Source: an uncultured Anaerolineales bacterium
Lineage (GTDB): Bacteria; Chloroflexota; Anaerolineae; Anaerolineales; Villigracilaceae
Length of the DNA: 32,144 nt
Assembly (NCBI GenBank): GCA_937928015.1
Contig: CALFXA010000232.1
Span: 1-32,144 of the forward strand
Direction of reading: 5' to 3'
In this document: piece by piece, positions 21,905 through 29,004 of the stretch
Layout: each line of letters begins with the position of its first letter
Numbering within the stretch: the first letter of the stretch is position 1
Notes under the pieces: generated by a model
What the model saw: only the letters and a program-made list of their open reading frames with translations
Told to the model about the DNA's origin: nothing
Databases searched by the model: none
Position numbers and translations under genes: made by a program

Positions 21905-22536
21905 CCAGGGAATTTTTCCGAGTCCGCGTCAAACAGTTGACCCTGCGCAGAGAGCCAACTGTCCTGTCAGAAATCCTGGCTTACGTGCCACAGGGTGAGG
22001 TCGTCGAACAACTTGGAAAGAGCGAAAAAGGTGATTGGGTCAGGGCCAGGCGAAATGGGGTGGAAGGTTGGTTATACAAACGTTGTATGAACCCCGAGCC
22101 ATCTCCCTGGTTGACCATCGCGCGACGAGAATTGGGCGTGCGTGAGTTCCCAGGCAACGCCAATAACCCGCGCGTGGTGGAATATCTCAGTGCCACTCGC
22201 AATCTTGGGTCATCTGTCCGTTCAAAGGACGAAACACCGTGGTGCTCGGCCTTCGTCAACTGGTGTATGCAGCAAGTCGGCATCAAGGGCACACAGAATG
22301 CTTTGGCCCGCTCCTGGCAGGAATGGGGCAAACGTCTTGACGAGCCATATGTCGGCTGTATCGTCGTTTTTCAGCGCGAAAAGAAATTCGGGCACGTTGG
22401 CTTCTATCTCGGAGAGACCGAGACCCACATCCGAGTGCTGGGCGGCAACCAACAGAATCCCGAAACAGGCGTCTTCGAGGTCAGCGAAAAGAGCTATCCC
22501 AAGGTGGATTTCCTCGAATATCGGTCATTGGCATAA
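21901..22536 (+). CDS. SH3-domain protein with C-terminal NlpC/P60-like (TIGR02594-type) domain
   Basis: A 211-residue protein. Residues 5-62 form a bacterial SH3 domain (VKQLTLRREP...GDWVRARRNGVEGWLYKR). The rest matches the TIGR02594 type: ARRELGVREFPG, then DETPWCSAFVNWCMQQVG with the catalytic Cys, GCIVVFQREKKFGHVGFYLGE with the His, and VLGGNQQN. Such domains cut peptidoglycan or related amide bonds. There is no signal peptide or transmembrane segment, so it is either cytoplasmic, released by another system, or works on a non-wall substrate. It is the last gene of the 20889-22536 unit. Confidence 0.85.
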   Translation: MTREFFRVRVKQLTLRREPTVLSEILAYVPQGEVVEQLGKSEKGDWVRARRNGVEGWLYKRCMNPEPSPWLTIARRELGVREFPGNANNPRVVEYLSATRNLGSSVRSKDETPWCSAFVNWCMQQVGIKGTQNALARSWQEWGKRLDEPYVGCIVVFQREKKFGHVGFYLGETETHIRVLGGNQQNPETGVFEVSEKSYPKVDFLEYRSLA

Positions 22537-22551
22537 ACACAATCCGCTCAT

Positions 22552-22579
22552 AATCTCCCGCATGTAAGTGGGAGATTTT
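22552..22579 (+). terminator. Terminator after the SH3/NlpC gene
   Basis: AATCTCCC (22552-22559) pairs with GGGAGATT (22570-22577), loop 10 bases, followed by a short T-run. The TATAAT for the next gene starts 6 bases later. Confidence 0.75.
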
Positions 22580-22582
22580 CGT

Positions 22583-22588
22583 TATAAT
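22583..22588 (+). promoter_or_regulatory. -10 box of the cytochrome b5-like gene
   Basis: TATAAT ends 7 bases before the ATG at 22596. No ribosome site fits between, so a leaderless start is likely. Confidence 0.55.
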
Positions 22589-22595
22589 CCACCCC

Positions 22596-22850
22596 ATGCA
22601 AATTCCCGACCGTATCATCTCTCAAATAGAATTACGCCGCAACACAGGTGAGCGCGGCTCGCGCATGTGGATCGCGCGCGACGGCATCGTCTACGACGTG
22701 ACCGATTGCCCGAAGTGGCGCACAGGCCTGCACGAAAATCTGCATTTCGCAGGCCAGGACCTGACCGACGAACTTCCCGAGGCCCCGCACAAGGATGAAG
22801 TCTTCAAACATGACTGCGTCCAGATCGTGGGCAGGCTGGCCTCGGTCTAA
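22596..22850 (+). CDS. Cytochrome b5-like heme/steroid-binding domain protein
   Basis: An 84-residue single-domain protein. RMWIARDGIVYDVTDCPKW (about 23-41) is the N-terminal hairpin of the b5-like fold. LHENLHFAGQDLTDELPEAPH then carries likely heme or steroid ligands: the His of LHEN, the His of HFAG and the His of APH. VQIVGRL ends the domain. It lacks a membrane anchor. Whether it binds heme is uncertain, since many bacterial stand-alone members are not tested. It is transcribed from its own short promoter and is followed by the alpha-glucosidase gene after 43 bases. Confidence 0.82.
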   Translation: MQIPDRIISQIELRRNTGERGSRMWIARDGIVYDVTDCPKWRTGLHENLHFAGQDLTDELPEAPHKDEVFKHDCVQIVGRLASV

Positions 22851-22893
22851 CTCTCCAGTTCGAAACCATCTTCATTCAAGGAACTCCCCAACC

Positions 22894-24651
22894 ATGACAA
22901 CCCCCAAGTGGTGGCAGACCGCCCTCTTCTATCAGATCTATCCGCGCTCCTTTGCCGACGGCAATGGCGACGGTATCGGCGATTTCAAAGGCATGACCGA
23001 AAAACTCGATTACCTCCACGACCTGGGGGTGGACGCCATCTGGCTCTCGCCGCACTTCCCCTCCCCCAATTGGGATTGGGGCTACGACATCTCGAACTAT
23101 TGCAGCGTCGCGCCCGAGTATGGCACGCTCGACGACTTCAAGACTTTCCTCGAAGAAACCCACAAACGCGGCATGCGTCTGATCCTCGACCTGGTGCTGA
23201 ACCACACCTCGGACGAGCATCCCTGGTTCCTCGAATCCAAGTCCAGCCGCGACAACCCCAAAGCCGACTGGTACGTGTGGGTCGACACGCCGCCCAACAA
23301 CTGGCAGTCCTGCTTCGACGGCTCGGCCTGGACCTACGCCCCCGAACGAGGGCAGTATTACTATCACTACTTCATGCGCCAACAGCCCGACCTGAACTGG
23401 CGCAACCCCACTGTCAAACAGGCCATGTGGGACGCTGCCCGCTTCTGGCTGGACATGGGCGTGGACGGTTTCCGCCTCGACGCGCTCGGTACCATCTACG
23501 AGGACCCGAACCTGACCCCGCACACCGTCCCGATGACGCTGGCCGAGTTGCGCCGCTTCTCTGAAGTTGCGAAGACACCCGCCGAGCACAAACTCAAGGA
23601 CCGCTACTGGTACGACATGTTCAAGAACCAATGGGGCGGACCCGGTCTGCACGACCTGATGAAGGAGTTGCGCGCCATCCTCGACGAATACAGCGGCGAC
23701 CGTATGCTGGTCGGCGAGGACGACAATATCGCCTACATGGGTAATGGCAACGACGAATTGCAACTGGTCTTCAACTTCCCGCTCATGCGCACGGAGCGTA
23801 TCACCCCGTCGCACATCCGCAAGAATCAGAAGGAGCGCTTGGGCCAGTTGGATGCGCTGCCCGTGCGCGGCTGGCCGTGCAACACGCTCGGCAACCACGA
23901 CTGCTCCCGCATCCACACCCGCTTCGGCGACAGGATCCATGACGCAGAACTGGCCCGCCTGAACGCCGCCCTGGTGATGACCCTGCGCGGCACGCCCTTC
24001 CTCTACAACGGCGAAGAGATCGGCATGACCGACCTGATCCTCACCGACCCGTCCAAACTGCGCGACACGATGGCTACCTGGTATTACGACCAGTTGGTCA
24101 ACGAGTTGAACGTCGAAGCCGCCGAGGCGGCCGCCCGCGCAGGCGAGATGACCCGCGACAAGAATCGCACGCCCATGCAATGGTCGGCGGGACCCAACGG
24201 CGGATTCTCGCCCCTGCATGTCGAGACCTGGCTGCCCGTCAATTCAAATTACGCCGAGGGCATCAACGTCAAGGACCAGCAGGACAATCCCGCCTCGCTG
24301 CTCAACTACTACAAGCGCCTGATCCGCGTGCGCAAGTCCACGCCCGCCCTGCTCGAAGGCGAATACACGCCGCTGGCGGTCCGCTCGAAGGAGTATTTCG
24401 CCTTCCTGCGGACTCTCCGCCCTGAGCAGAGTGAAGCGCAGTCGACATCGTACCCACAGGGTAAGGGCGAACAGACCGTGCTGGTGGTGTTGAACTATTC
24501 CGACCAGCGCCAGGAATTGAAGCTCAAGGTACCTGGATTCAAGACGGCGCGCGTGCTGTTCTCTTCGTCGGGACGCAGCAAAGCCGACGAAACGCTGACC
24601 AGCCTGACGGTCGGCGCCTTCGAGGTGCTGATCGCCGAACTCAAACCGTGA
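22894..24651 (+). CDS. GH13 alpha-glucosidase
   Basis: A 585-residue glycoside hydrolase of family 13, which releases glucose from alpha-1,4- or alpha-1,6-linked oligosaccharides (or isomerises maltose). The regions are: DLVLNHTSDEHPWF; GVDGFRLDA with the nucleophile Asp196; LVGEDDN with the acid/base Glu275; LGNHDCSR with Asp336. DKNRTPMQWS and SLLNYYKRLIRVRK are typical of oligo-1,6-glucosidases and alpha-glucosidases. No signal peptide: it acts in the cytoplasm. AAGGA precedes the ATG by 11 bases. A repeat-derived insertion (about 507-525) lies in the C-terminal beta domain. The stop overlaps the GTG start of the next gene. Exact specificity is not readable. Confidence 0.9.
   Translation: MTTPKWWQTALFYQIYPRSFADGNGDGIGDFKGMTEKLDYLHDLGVDAIWLSPHFPSPNWDWGYDISNYCSVAPEYGTLDDFKTFLEETHKRGMRLILDLVLNHTSDEHPWFLESKSSRDNPKADWYVWVDTPPNNWQSCFDGSAWTYAPERGQYYYHYFMRQQPDLNWRNPTVKQAMWDAARFWLDMGVDGFRLDALGTIYEDPNLTPHTVPMTLAELRRFSEVAKTPAEHKLKDRYWYDMFKNQWGGPGLHDLMKELRAILDEYSGDRMLVGEDDNIAYMGNGNDELQLVFNFPLMRTERITPSHIRKNQKERLGQLDALPVRGWPCNTLGNHDCSRIHTRFGDRIHDAELARLNAALVMTLRGTPFLYNGEEIGMTDLILTDPSKLRDTMATWYYDQLVNELNVEAAEAAARAGEMTRDKNRTPMQWSAGPNGGFSPLHVETWLPVNSNYAEGINVKDQQDNPASLLNYYKRLIRVRKSTPALLEGEYTPLAVRSKEYFAFLRTLRPEQSEAQSTSYPQGKGEQTVLVVLNYSDQRQELKLKVPGFKTARVLFSSSGRSKADETLTSLTVGAFEVLIAELKP
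24417..24470. repeat. Short dispersed-type repeat inserted in frame in the alpha-glucosidase gene
   Basis: A segment bounded by GCCCT (24419-24423) and AGGGC (24464-24468) contains CCCTGAGCAGAGTGAAGCG, then CAGTCGA, and an inner hairpin TACCC-ACA-GGGTA (24451-24463). Read on the other strand it contains TCGACTGCGCTTC and GCTCAGGGCGG, matching the glmS insertion's TCGACTTCGCTC and GCTCAGGGCGG. It is in frame and adds about 17 residues. Confidence 0.65.
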
Positions 24652-24875
24652 CCCCCTCCAGGCCCCAGTTCGTCACCCTGTGCGGACGCATCTTCCGCGA
24701 CACCGACTCGAGCTATTTCCCGCGTGCGGCCTATCGCGGACGCACGATCTATTTTTGTACTGAGTCCTGCCTGGGTGCGTTCCTGGCCGACCCCGAAGCC
24801 TTTTACAAGGCGCATCGCAATTCGGAAAAGGCCAAGGGCCCGATCAAAAAGGAAAACCATGAATCTATGGAATGA
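24648..24875 (+). CDS. YHS-domain-like metal-binding protein
   Basis: A 75-residue protein. The GTG at 24648 overlaps the previous stop (GTGA) and gives MTPSRPQFVTLCGR. The domain has TLCGR (Cys12), SSYFPRAAYRGRTIYFC (Cys37), TESCLGAFLADPEAFYKAH (Cys41), which is the pattern of the YHS domain, a small fold that binds copper or other metals through its cysteines. The basic tail (EKAKGPIKKENHE) is likely disordered. It overlaps the DUF402 gene at its end by 17 bases. The role next to alpha-glucosidase is unclear. Confidence 0.8.
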   Translation: MTPSRPQFVTLCGRIFRDTDSSYFPRAAYRGRTIYFCTESCLGAFLADPEAFYKAHRNSEKAKGPIKKENHESME

Positions 24876-25494
24876 GGGTGACTCGGTCGTCCTGCGCGGT
24901 GTGTACGAGGGACGGCCCACGTACGTGCAGTCGGCGCGGGTGGTGAAGGACACGCCCGAAGAAACCGCCTTGCTCATCTGGCCTGGCGCGGAATGCATGG
25001 TGCCCAACGGCTACCTGGACCACGCCCATAGCCCCGAATGGAATCGCTGGCAGGAGACATTGTCTGATTCGCTGAACCTGACCAAATTCTCCTGGCACAC
25101 CAACCGCTTCCTGATCCTGCTCCAGCCCGAAAAGTATTACTCCTTCATGTACATCTGGGAGGATGCTGCGGACCGCTTCGACTGCTACTACGTCAACTTC
25201 CAATTGCCCTTCCGCCGCACCCGCCTGGGATTCGACACCCTTGATCTCGACCTGGACATCATCATCGACCCCGATTACGTCTGGACCTGGAAGGATGTGG
25301 ATGAGTACCAGAACGGCATCCGTGCGGGCGGGATTCGCCCCGAGTGGGTTTCGGCCGTCGAGCGGGCCCGCACCGAGGTGTCGGTGCGCTACTCGAACCG
25401 AGCCTACCCGCTGGACGGCGCCTGGCGTGACTGGCGTCCTGACCCAGGCTGGTCGCCACCCCGCCTGCCCAAGGATTGGGACGCAGCTTTATAG
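24859..25494 (+). CDS. DUF402 family protein
   Basis: A 211-residue protein of the DUF402 (FomD-like) family. The core is VVKDTPEETALLIWPGAECMVP, then DCYYVNFQLPFRRTRLGFDTLDLDLDIIIDPDYVWTWKDVDEY, whose acidic residues (LDLDIIIDPD..WKDVDE) are the family's metal site. Some members hydrolyse nucleotide-linked phosphonate or nucleoside diphosphates; the substrate here is unknown. AAGGA lies 6 bases before the ATG at 24859, inside the 3' end of the YHS gene. The frame is open upstream but that region has no homology. Confidence 0.88.
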   Translation: MNLWNEGDSVVLRGVYEGRPTYVQSARVVKDTPEETALLIWPGAECMVPNGYLDHAHSPEWNRWQETLSDSLNLTKFSWHTNRFLILLQPEKYYSFMYIWEDAADRFDCYYVNFQLPFRRTRLGFDTLDLDLDIIIDPDYVWTWKDVDEYQNGIRAGGIRPEWVSAVERARTEVSVRYSNRAYPLDGAWRDWRPDPGWSPPRLPKDWDAAL

Positions 25495-25523
25495 TCATCT
25501 TTTTTAGCGGTACAGGAGTCAGC

Positions 25524-26303
25524 ATGATCGCCCCTCAAAGACCGATCCAGTATGACCAGTTCGAGTTCAAGAAGTGGACCGCCTTCGACGGACAGACCAT
25601 CGTCGAAACGCCCGTCTCGCTGACGGTCAACGGGGAGGTCTGGCTGACCTTCATGTGCACGCCCGTGGCCCTGGAGGCGATGGCGGTGGGCTTCCTCTAT
25701 AACGAGGGCATCATCGAGAGCATGGATGAGGTGATCGAAGCGCGCGTGTGCGAACACGGCGACAACGTGGATGTATGGCTGAATCACGCCGCCGCCCCGC
25801 CGACTGCCTGGCGGCGCACCTCGGGCTGCACAGGCGGCGTCACCGCGGTGGACGCTTTGGCGCGGGAGAACGTCTGGTTCGACGGCGACCAACCCAGGGT
25901 CCAGACAGGGATGATCCAGCACATGCTGGAATTACTACTCAAAGAGCAGTCGCTTTACCGCGAGACAGGCGGGGTTCACACTTCCATCCTCAGTGACGGC
26001 GAGCGGGCCATCCAATCTGCCGAGGACATCGGCCGCCACAACACGCTCGACAAGGTCGCAGGCCTGTGCTTGATGCGGAACACCTGGCCCGCTACGCGCA
26101 TCCTGCTCACCACGGGGCGCATCAGCTCGGAGATGCTGCAAAAGGCCGCGCGTATCGGGGCGCCGATCCTCATCTCGCGTACCTCGCCCTCGTCGCTTTC
26201 AATCGAGATGGCCGAACGCTACGGCATCACCCTGATCGGTTATGCCCGCAGTCACCGCTTCAACGTATATACTCACAAGGGAAGGATTCTCGATGCAGAA
26301 TAA
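25524..26303 (+). CDS. fdhD: FdhD, formate dehydrogenase accessory sulfurtransferase
   Basis: FdhD moves sulfur from IscS to the molybdenum cofactor so that formate dehydrogenase is active. The 259 residues contain VNGEVWLTFMCTPVALEAMAVGFLYNEG, the Cys loop RTSGCTGGVTA (Cys102; the two-Cys form CGLCG is replaced by a single Cys here, as in a known branch), ETGGVHTSILSDG, SAEDIGRHNTLDKVAG and GRISSEMLQKAARIGAPILISRTSPSSLSIEMAE. AGGAG lies 7 bases before the ATG at 25524. No formate dehydrogenase is in the window. Its 3' end overlaps the next start codon by 11 bases, so the two genes are likely coupled. Confidence 0.93.
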   Translation: MIAPQRPIQYDQFEFKKWTAFDGQTIVETPVSLTVNGEVWLTFMCTPVALEAMAVGFLYNEGIIESMDEVIEARVCEHGDNVDVWLNHAAAPPTAWRRTSGCTGGVTAVDALARENVWFDGDQPRVQTGMIQHMLELLLKEQSLYRETGGVHTSILSDGERAIQSAEDIGRHNTLDKVAGLCLMRNTWPATRILLTTGRISSEMLQKAARIGAPILISRTSPSSLSIEMAERYGITLIGYARSHRFNVYTHKGRILDAE

Positions 26304-26748
26304 AAACGGGCTGGAACTGATTCAGCCATATATTCAGGAAAAGCTGGGGGACCGATACGATGACTTTCTTCTCCCGCCGCCCGTGTTCGTTGCGATGCAG
26401 GCCGAGGTGGTGGCCTTCGACCCCGAAGCGGCCTCCCTGACCGTGCGCTTCCCCGTGCTGGAAAAGGACTTCAACCCATATCGCACCGTGCAGGGCGGGA
26501 TGATCGCCGCCGCCATCGACAACACCCTCGGCCCGCTCAGCATGCTGGTCGCGCCGCCCAATGTGACCCGCACCCTGGAAGTCACCTACAGCCGTCCCAT
26601 CACCCTGGATATTGGGACCTTCCTCGTGACCGCCAAGCTGGTCAGCCGCGAGGAGCGCTTCCTGAACTTCACCGCTGAAGCTACCACCGAACAAGGCGGG
26701 AAGCTGGCCCGCGCCAAGGCTGTGCATTTTATCGTGAGCAGATCATAG
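26293..26748 (+). CDS. Hotdog-fold thioesterase (PaaI/4HBT family)
   Basis: A 151-residue protein with the hotdog fold that would hydrolyse an acyl- or phenylacetyl-CoA. The signature is FNPYRTVQGGMIAAAIDNTLGPLSML, with the active-site Gly-Gly and the Asp of AAIDN, followed by strands RTLEVTYSRPITLDIGTFLVTAKLV and FLNFTAEATTEQGGKLARAKAVHFI. The start at 26293 lies inside fdhD and follows AAGGA; the ORF extends to 26242 in the same frame but lacks homology. Substrate unknown. Confidence 0.87.
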   Translation: MQNKNGLELIQPYIQEKLGDRYDDFLLPPPVFVAMQAEVVAFDPEAASLTVRFPVLEKDFNPYRTVQGGMIAAAIDNTLGPLSMLVAPPNVTRTLEVTYSRPITLDIGTFLVTAKLVSREERFLNFTAEATTEQGGKLARAKAVHFIVSRS

Positions 26749-26765
26749 GAAAAGAAAGGAACATC

Positions 26766-27242
26766 ATGATTCAACTTCTCCCCATCGAACAAGCGGACTT
26801 CGAGGTCTTCCTCGAACAGGAAATTGTCAGCTACGCCGAGGACAAGGTCAAAAGCGGAAACTGGCAGGCCGAAGATGCCTTGGAAAAATCGCGCAAGGAG
26901 TTCGAGCGCTATCTACCTGATGGCCGTCATTCCAAAGATCAATTCGTTTTCACCATTTTCGACGACGAGGCCCAGCGAAAATTAGGCGTGCTGTGGGTCC
27001 AGGTCAAAATGGACGCGCCGCGCCGCGAAGCCTTCATCCTCGATTTCGTCATCGAGGAGCAATTCCGCGGAAAGGGCTACGGCAAACAAGCCCTGGCCGC
27101 CCTCGACGAGAAGTTGATGGAGATGGGTTCCGAAAGCGTCGGCTTGCACGTCTTCGGTCACAACACCAACGCATTCGAGTTGTACAAGAAGATGGGTTAC
27201 GAGGTGACGAACATCAACATGCGGAAGATGTACAAGAAGTAA
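26766..27242 (+). CDS. GNAT-family acetyltransferase
   Basis: A 158-residue acetyltransferase with the GNAT fold, which transfers acetyl from acetyl-CoA to an amine. Motif A is FVIEEQFRGKGYGKQALAAL (Q/R-x-x-G-x-G/A, about 95-113), motif B is VGLHVFGHNTNAFELYKKMGYEV. The rest, including LWVQVKMDAPRREAFILDF, is the beta sheet. The target is unknown. AAAGGAACATC lies before the ATG at 26766, 17 bases after the thioesterase stop. A hairpin terminator closes the operon. Confidence 0.88.
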   Translation: MIQLLPIEQADFEVFLEQEIVSYAEDKVKSGNWQAEDALEKSRKEFERYLPDGRHSKDQFVFTIFDDEAQRKLGVLWVQVKMDAPRREAFILDFVIEEQFRGKGYGKQALAALDEKLMEMGSESVGLHVFGHNTNAFELYKKMGYEVTNINMRKMYKK

Positions 27243-27247
27243 ACTCG

Positions 27248-27285
27248 AAACAAGCGGCGGATTGGACATTCGCCGCTTGTTTGTC
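27248..27285 (+). terminator. Terminator after the GNAT gene
   Basis: AAACAAGCGGCG (27248-27259) pairs with CGCCGCTTGTTT (27271-27282) around an 11-base loop. The T-run is short. Confidence 0.85.
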
Positions 27286-27360
27286 TCACTTCTCAATCCT
27301 GTAAGGAAAATCCGCCACGAATGCCCCAAAGGTCCGACTGCCCGCCCGCGTCCGCTTTGG

Positions 27361-27366
27361 TACAAT
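27361..27366 (+). promoter_or_regulatory. -10 box of the first LysM gene
   Basis: TACAAT ends 7 bases before the ATG at 27374, with no ribosome site between. This fits a leaderless start. Confidence 0.5.
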
Positions 27367-27373
27367 CTTTTTC

Positions 27374-28936
27374 ATGCGCCGAGTATTCATTCTTTTTCTC
27401 ATCTCCACCTTCCTGCTGACCGCCTGCGGACAAACGACCGCCACGCCCTACCCCACCGTGGACCCGTTCGTGCAGGGCGGCGGGAACAATCTTCCGCTTC
27501 AGGTGGTGGAGGCGGGCCCGCTGCCCACACGGACGCCGGGTCCCACGCCCACGCGCGCGCCGCTCTCGGTGACGGTCCCGCCGCGGAACCCGAACGCGCC
27601 GCTGGTCACGCCCACGCCCGATTCTCCGCGCGCACTGCCCACCCTGCGTCAGGATGCGGACCAGTACGTAGTCCAGGCGGGCGATACGCTCGGCAGCATC
27701 GCCCAACGCTACGGGGTCAGCCTGGCGGCGCTGATGCAGGCCAACGGTCTGGCCGACCCGAACCTGCTGACGGTCGGCATGACGCTCGACATCCCCGCGC
27801 CCGAACCAGGCTCGGGGGGGCCGTCCTTCAAGGTCATCCCCGACTCGGAACTGGTGTATGGTCCCGCCAGCGCGCTCTTCGACGTGGACAAGTACGTGCA
27901 GGATCGCGGCGGCTATCTGAGTGCCTATACGCAAGACATCAACGGCGAATTTTTGACGGGGTCGCAGATCGTTGTGCTCGTCGCGCAGAATTATTCGGTC
28001 AATCCGCGCCTGCTGCTGGCGCTGATCGAGCATCAGAGCGGATGGGTCTCCAATCCGCAGCCCGCTGTGAGCGATTATCCGCTCGGCTTCGTGGACGGCT
28101 ACCACCTGGGTTTGTACCGCCAGTTGGCCTGGGCCGCCAACGAACTCAACCGTGGCTTCTACTGGTGGCGCGCCAACGCCGTCTCGACCTGGGTGCTGGC
28201 CGACGGCTCGGTCGTCCCTGTGGACCCGACCATCAACGCGGGCACGGCAGGCGTGCAGCGCCTGTTCTCGCAGCTCGACGCCTTCGACGGCTGGCAAACG
28301 GATGTGAGCATCGACGGCTTGTTCAAGACCTACTTCATGATGTTTGGCAACCCCTTCGACCTGGCCATCGAACCGCTGCTCCCCTTTGGGCTGACTCAGC
28401 CGCGCATGACCCTGCCCTTCGCGCAAGGGGAAACCTGGTCCTTCACGGGCGGTCCGCACGGCGGCTGGGACGTGGGCTCGGCCTGGGCTGCGGTGGACTT
28501 CGCTCCGCCCGGCGAGACGGCGGGCTGCGTCCAGAGTGACTCGTGGGTGGTGGCCCTCGCCGACGGCTTGATCGTGCGCGCCGCCGACGGCGCCGTCATC
28601 CAGGATTTGGACGGAGACGGCTACGAGCAAACAGGCTGGACCGTGCTCTACATGCACATCGCCAGCGACGGACGCGTGCAGCCTGGCGACTACGTCACTG
28701 CGGGCGACCCCATCGGGCATCCCTCCTGCGAAGGCGGCGTCTCCAACGGAACTCATGTCCACCTGGCGCGCAAATATAACGGCGAGTGGATTGCCGCCGA
28801 CGGGCCCCTGCCCTTCAACCTCGACGGCTGGATTTCGAGCGGCACCGGCAACGAATACGACGGCTACTTCAAACGCGGCGGCAAACAGGTCGAGGCCTGG
28901 GACGGGGTCAACGATTTGAATCAAATTACGCGCTGA
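27374..28936 (+). CDS. Lipoprotein with LysM, lysozyme-like and M23 peptidase regions (paralog 1)
   Basis: A 520-residue exported protein. The signal peptide is MRRVFILFLISTF with the lipobox LLTAC (Cys18), then a long Pro/Thr linker. A LysM domain (about 97-141, YVVQAGDTLGSIAQRYGVSLAALMQANGL) binds peptidoglycan. A middle region (about 150-335) contains VNPRLLLALIEHQSGW, which resembles the start of a lytic transglycosylase domain, but has Gln221 where the catalytic Glu would be. The M23 peptidase domain (about 350-480) has His362 and Asp375 (PHGGW...AVDF, 13 apart), His428 (YMHI) and HxH at 461/463 (THVHLARKYNGEW), matching M23A zinc peptidases such as LasA. It is followed by two paralogs on the same strand. 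Confidence 0.9.
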   Translation: MRRVFILFLISTFLLTACGQTTATPYPTVDPFVQGGGNNLPLQVVEAGPLPTRTPGPTPTRAPLSVTVPPRNPNAPLVTPTPDSPRALPTLRQDADQYVVQAGDTLGSIAQRYGVSLAALMQANGLADPNLLTVGMTLDIPAPEPGSGGPSFKVIPDSELVYGPASALFDVDKYVQDRGGYLSAYTQDINGEFLTGSQIVVLVAQNYSVNPRLLLALIEHQSGWVSNPQPAVSDYPLGFVDGYHLGLYRQLAWAANELNRGFYWWRANAVSTWVLADGSVVPVDPTINAGTAGVQRLFSQLDAFDGWQTDVSIDGLFKTYFMMFGNPFDLAIEPLLPFGLTQPRMTLPFAQGETWSFTGGPHGGWDVGSAWAAVDFAPPGETAGCVQSDSWVVALADGLIVRAADGAVIQDLDGDGYEQTGWTVLYMHIASDGRVQPGDYVTAGDPIGHPSCEGGVSNGTHVHLARKYNGEWIAADGPLPFNLDGWISSGTGNEYDGYFKRGGKQVEAWDGVNDLNQITR

Positions 28937-28990
28937 GCACGAAGGCCGTTTACAACGAAGTTGTTCTCATGCAGCGCTTATCAAGGCGGG

Positions 28991-28996
28991 TATAAT
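28991..28996 (+). promoter_or_regulatory. -10 box of the second LysM gene
   Basis: TATAAT ends 8 bases before the GTG start at 29005; no ribosome site lies between. Confidence 0.55.
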
Positions 28997-29004
28997 TCCC
29001 GCCA

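Noticed and set aside
27262..28539. Long open frame (425 codons) on the plus strand over the first LysM gene
   Set aside because: It is the +1 shadow of the LysM protein in GC-rich DNA; its translation is Arg/Ala-rich and has no domain, whereas the LysM frame has a signal peptide and zinc motifs.
27293..28924. Long minus-strand frame (543 codons) opposite the first LysM gene
   Set aside because: It arises from codon bias of the plus-strand gene, lacks a ribosome site and has no recognisable motif.
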